The notes below the pieces were generated by a model that ran no database searches, was not told the DNA's origin, and was given only the letters and a program-made list of their open reading frames with translations. Position numbers and translations under genes: made by a program. From positions 310,001 through 374,000 of the forward strand of contig OX463829.1 in assembly GCA_949825045.1 (NCBI GenBank): a stretch of 64,000 nt of DNA, given 5' to 3'. Within the stretch, counting starts at the first letter, position 1. Each line of letters opens with the position of its first letter. Origin of the DNA: Argyresthia goedartella. Lineage: Eukaryota; Arthropoda; Insecta; Lepidoptera; Argyresthiidae. Of the stretch, positions 61,988-64,000 are shown one piece after another.

Positions 61988-64000
61988 ATGATTTTTAAAC
62001 TAACAATATCATGGTTAGTTTTGAGGATTTGCCACCGGACACCTCTAGGCACAACCCAACGGATAGTTTTGTCATCGATAATCCGATAAACACGGCCATT
62101 CTTAACTATGAAACTATTACGTATCGATATGGTCTTTGCGGTTTCAGGATCCTCCAAGATTTCCTTTATCCGCTTAATCTCTGTGTCCGTCGACTGCACG
62201 GTAGTAATCCAGTCATCCGCACTCAGAGATAAAACATCTAGGATGTGTAATCGGTTGTAATCCTGTTCCTCAATAGGCCCCCGGCTTAACGCATCTACAT
62301 GTGCCATTCTATCACCAGTTCGATATTCTATATCACAGTCATACTCAAGGAACTGTATCCACCATCTTGAGATACGAGAAATAAGGTCACGTTTGGTAAA
62401 CGTGGATCGCAAAGCATTACAGTCTGTAACAATTGTAAATTTTATTCCTAACAGGTACACTCGAAATTTATTTAGAGCGTTCACAACCGCGAGAGTTTCG
62501 AGCTCAAATGAATGTAATTTTTGTTCGTCTCCTGTCGTTTGACGACTGTAATAGGCAACTGGCCTCCATGGATCACTTCCTCGCCTTTGCACAAGTATCC
62601 CTGCTAATCCTACTTTGCTTGCGTCAGTGTGCAACTGTGTTTCGGCTTTCGGGTCAAATAGAGCTAAAACTGGGCGGGCGGTTAATAGTTGTTTAAGTGT
62701 GTTGAAAGCTCGCTCCTCTACTTCTGTCCATTTCCAGGGAGTGTCTTTCTTGAGAAGTTGTGTCATGGGTCTTGCGATTGTAGCAAAGTCTTTTATGAAT
62801 CTTCGAAAAAAACTTGCTAGTCCTATAAATCTCCTTACTTCGTGCTGATTTTTGGGAGTCGGAAATTTGGAGACAGCTTCCGTTTTTAGGTTACCGGGTC
62901 TAATACCTTCTTTACTTATTTCAAAGCCTAGAAAATCCAGCCGCTCTTTAAAGAAATGACATTTGCCAAGTTTAAGCGTTAAACCACTCTCATTCAATGC
63001 ATCCAGTACCTCTTTTAGACGACTAATTCCTTCGTTATACGAGCTGGCAGGTATCAAAATGTCGTCCATATATACAACGACGTATTTGATGTCTGCTTTA
63101 TTCAAGACTTTATGTATTACCCGTTGAAAAACCGCTGGAGCATTTGCAAGGCCGAACGGAACTCGATTATATTCGTACTGTCCATCTGGCGTTACAAAAG
63201 CGGTTTTATTTTTGGATTCTTCAGCGATAGGTATTTGGTGATAGCCCGACGCTAAATCAAGAGTTGTGAAGAGGGTCTGTCCCGTCAGTTGGTCCAATAA
63301 GTCGTCAATTCTTGGTAGGGGGTAATGATCCCTAATTTTTTTGTTGTTGAGGGCGCGAAAATCAACACAGAGACGCTTCTCTCCAGTCTTCTTTTGCACT
63401 AGCACAATTGGACTGGCATATGGTGAGTTAGACTCGCGTATGATGTCGTAATTCAACATTTCGTCAACCATTGTTCTTACGCGTTGGCGTTCGGAAAGTG
63501 GTAGTCTATAAGGCCTATAAACTACTGGCTCAGTGTCTTTAAGCTGTATTGTCATTTCCGCTTCAGTTGTAAATCCTAAATCATGCATCCCACTAGAGAA
63601 ATATGCTTTGTATTTATCTAGTAGGGCTTCTAATCCTTGCTTTTCAGAACATGACAGTTGTTCGCCGTGATTCAAAGCAGGTTTCTCTACAGGAGTAACG
63701 ACAGTAGTTAGAGTATTCACCATTAGCCCTTTTCCTACGTATCTTGCTCTAGTAATAAGTGTGTCTTTACTAAACTCAATAGAATTTGGTCCTAAACTAT
63801 GTATAAGGAGGGAACATTCACCATTATTTATTTGGAATTCACCTGGAAATAAATAGAACTCATATCCAGGTACCCCCCGAACTGTTCCCTCAATATAAAT
63901 ATTTCCATTACGTGAACCGTTCGATTTAACCCGTATTGACTTTGTTTGACCTACCGCAAGGGTTTCGTCTCGTTCCAACAACAATGGGATCTTCACTTCA
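61906..64000 (-). CDS. Array unit 6: Ty3/gypsy gag-pol, partial at window edge
   Basis: Open from the truncated integrase to the right edge (about residues 590-1287). It runs off the window, so the apparent start there is only the edge. It carries Tyr639, Tyr723 (Cys elsewhere), Lys811, Ile992, Asn1097 and Leu1266, with the YMDD motif kept. It shows that the array goes on. Confidence 0.92.
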   Translation of the reverse strand, partial: EVKIPLLLERDETLAVGQTKSIRVKSNGSRNGNIYIEGTVRGVPGYEFYLFPGEFQINNGECSLLIHSLGPNSIEFSKDTLITRARYVGKGLMVNTLTTVVTPVEKPALNHGEQLSCSEKQGLEALLDKYKAYFSSGMHDLGFTTEAEMTIQLKDTEPVVYRPYRLPLSERQRVRTMVDEMLNYDIIRESNSPYASPIVLVQKKTGEKRLCVDFRALNNKKIRDHYPLPRIDDLLDQLTGQTLFTTLDLASGYHQIPIAEESKNKTAFVTPDGQYEYNRVPFGLANAPAVFQRVIHKVLNKADIKYVVVYMDDILIPASSYNEGISRLKEVLDALNESGLTLKLGKCHFFKERLDFLGFEISKEGIRPGNLKTEAVSKFPTPKNQHEVRRFIGLASFFRRFIKDFATIARPMTQLLKKDTPWKWTEVEERAFNTLKQLLTARPVLALFDPKAETQLHTDASKVGLAGILVQRRGSDPWRPVAYYSRQTTGDEQKLHSFELETLAVVNALNKFRVYLLGIKFTIVTDCNALRSTFTKRDLISRISRWWIQFLEYDCDIEYRTGDRMAHVDALSRGPIEEQDYNRLHILDVLSLSADDWITTVQSTDTEIKRIKEILEDPETAKTISIRNSFIVKNGRVYRIIDDKTIRWVVPRGVRWQILKTNHDIVSLKIICHRPLQTEGTLVSHLSNWREIQSPHS

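Larger units (their letters stand above)
33641..64000 (-). repeat. Tandem array of a 5,677-bp chimeric Ty3/gypsy unit (5.35 units in window)
   Basis: The junction sequence ATGGTTAGTTTTGAGG recurs at 33641, 39304, 44980, 50657, 56334 and 62011. That gives units of 5,663, 5,676, 5,677, 5,677 and 5,677 bp, with a partial sixth at the edge. All are head to tail, and differences are scattered single bases plus two small deletions. Each unit has, on the minus strand, a 195-codon ORF, a minisatellite and a gag-pol ORF truncated in integrase. No flanking target duplications or LTRs separate the units, so this is not a row of independent insertions. Amplification of one circular or duplicated unit explains it. 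The array continues past the window. An assembly error cannot be excluded from sequence alone, but unit-specific variants argue against simple duplication of one read. Confidence 0.95.

Noticed and set aside
33641..64000. Five separate full gypsy insertions in a row
   Set aside because: No LTRs or target duplications between copies, identical internal breakpoints and a constant 5,677-bp period.
61906..64000. A 696-codon protein starting at 63996
   Set aside because: The start is an artefact of the window edge; the frame is the middle of the array gag-pol.

Overview
The window is nuclear DNA of an insect, most likely a moth or butterfly. The main clue is a LINE 3'-end of a type common in lepidopteran genomes, seen at 690-826 (+) and about 31706-31860 (-). 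A second is a lepidopteran-style dispersed motif near 33110-33150. Jockey/CR1-like, BEL/Pao, Ty3/gypsy and PIF/Harbinger elements, many of them nested, also fit. I recognise no host gene, rRNA, functional tRNA, CRISPR array or bacterial feature. The annotation is therefore of mobile elements, their breakage and their nesting order.

1-26 kb is a nest that can be unpicked from target-site duplications (TSDs). A 5'-truncated LINE (A, +) survives as three pieces: 827-1578, 10131-11256 and 25437-~26078. LINE B (+, two ORFs, ORF2 intact at 976 aa) is inserted in A between copies of GAAAG. LINE C (-, intact 1023-aa ORF2) is inserted in B's 3' UTR between 10-bp copies of AAAAAATTCT. A BEL/Pao element (-, 362/364-bp LTRs, TSD GTCTC, tRNA-Tyr-like primer site) is inserted in A's reverse transcriptase. 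Inside the BEL element are LINE E (+, TSD TTATTT), a LINE fragment G (-), a solo LTR (24045-24843) and a pair of 616-bp inverted repeats. The BEL gag segment between those repeats is inverted relative to the rest.

26.1-28.6 kb is a decayed Ty3/gypsy pol fragment (-). About 28.7-32.6 kb is a PIF/Harbinger-type transposon with a DDE transposase (+) and a MADF/BESS-type protein (-). Their exons interlock: each gene has an exon inside the other's intron. The transposase splice donor looks mutated.

33.6 kb to the window edge is the most striking part, a head-to-tail tandem array with a 5,677-bp period (five complete units and a partial sixth). Each unit holds, on the minus strand, a 195-codon coiled-coil ORF of unknown origin, a minisatellite of 14 copies of a ~50-bp repeat, and a Ty3/gypsy gag-pol ORF of 1287 codons. 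The gag-pol ORF is cut in the integrase zinc-binding domain and runs on into the next copy of the 195-codon ORF. Units 3-5 carry it uninterrupted and unit 6 is open to the window edge. Units 1 and 2 share a 1-nt deletion and a nonsense codon, and unit 1 also has a 13-nt deletion. Unit 1 alone continues leftward past the junction into real integrase sequence, which marks the ancestral edge of the array. Substitutions are few and partly mosaic between units, as expected for recent amplification with unequal exchange or gene conversion. No LTR was identified within the unit.
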